From: Plantago ovata
Taxonomy: Eukaryota > Streptophyta > Magnoliopsida > Lamiales > Plantaginaceae
Direction: 5' to 3'
Assembly: GCA_028274465.1 (NCBI GenBank)
Contig: CM051457.1
Span: 109,677,982 to 109,741,981 of the forward strand
Length of the DNA: 64,000 bases
Positions 63,541 to 64,000 of this stretch are shown piece by piece (within the stretch, counting starts at the first letter, position 1; the number at the start of each line of letters is the position of its first letter). The notes under the pieces are model-generated. The model was given only the letters and a program-made list of their open reading frames with translations. It was not told the DNA's origin and did not search any database. The translations under genes were made by a program, and so were the position numbers.

Positions 63541-64000
63541 CTTTACTTAACACCTGAAGATAATACTGCAAATAGAATCATGCCCATGTTGCATAACACA
63601 AATGATAATATAAAATAGGGTACCCTATAAAATAAATCACACAATAATGCTATCACAGTAGTATTATGATACTACTACTACATATAATATGTGAAAGATA
63701 TAACTTGTTCCTTGTATAATTAAGGATTTGACCATACTTTCTTTACAAAAGTCCTAATTATATTTGCACTGTATATTATGCTTCATGTTGCAGGCTCCAC
63801 CATTTTTTTTGTGATTATAATCATACCTAGTTAATTAAAATATCTCTGAAACAGAGAATTAAGATCTAAAGCCTAAATAGTGCTAGTATCTTCTTGATTA
63901 ATACAGTTCAATGCTACAGTAGCATGGAAAATTTTCAAGGGACTCCATTAGCTCAAAATATAGTATTAAAATACTGCTACAGAAAGCAGCAGTCTAGCTA
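63541..64000. other. AT-rich spacer to window end
   Basis: No gene or repeat boundary recognised. Confidence 0.4.

Overview
The window is plant nuclear DNA. Host genes are interrupted by many short GT-AG introns (plus one GC-AG). They encode a plastid starch enzyme, a plant pectin acetylesterase, a plant receptor-like kinase, restorer-type PPR repeats and an NB-LRR remnant. The spaces between them are filled with plant transposable elements, so the source is a flowering plant, most likely a eudicot. Short TTCAGTTCAG-rich repeats suggest Caryophyllales/Amaranthaceae, but that placement is only a guess. I saw no rRNA gene, intact tRNA gene or CRISPR array.

Layout. 1-4.0 kb: last 14 exons of plastidial phosphoglucomutase (PGMP, + strand), 5' end outside the window, one intron carrying a Stowaway-like MITE. 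4.6-11.8 kb: decayed restorer-of-fertility-like PPR sequences (a long pseudogene, two C-terminal fragments and a tandem duplication), an NB-LRR remnant and a GC-palindrome-rich possible solo LTR. 14.4-18.9 kb: decayed MuDR-like (MULE) transposase gene. 19.6-22.4 kb: 12-exon pectin acetylesterase-like gene that reads through cleanly. 23.2-33.8 kb: Ty3/gypsy element of the Tat type with gag-pol on + and a spliced antisense gene on -. 34.3-35.2 kb: 5'-truncated LINE with a 13-bp target duplication. 37-41.4 kb: SINE-like pieces, a hAT MITE and the second copy of a dispersed duplication. 41.6-43.3 kb: receptor-like kinase (-) with one single-base frameshift. 43.9-55.4 kb: MITEs, two LINE ORF2 remnants, a TRIM, two hAT-like insertions and an unidentified split minus-strand gene fragment. 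55.65-61.65 kb: a complete Ty1/copia element (-) with an open 1698-codon polyprotein, LTRs identical by eye and a TATAT target duplication. 61.7-64 kb: AT-rich DNA with a MITE end and a possible solo LTR.

Only three host genes look functional or nearly so: PGMP (starch synthesis in plastids), the pectin acetylesterase (cell-wall pectin) and the kinase, which would need its frameshift explained. They do not form a pathway or cluster. The main interest is the transposon record: several insertions have both boundaries and target duplications visible, the copia copy looks very recent, and the gypsy copy has an odd 3' boundary, a possible 99-nt intron in pol and an intron-containing antisense gene. 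All exon boundaries were set by eye from splice sites, reading frame and recalled family conservation; no alignment or search was run.
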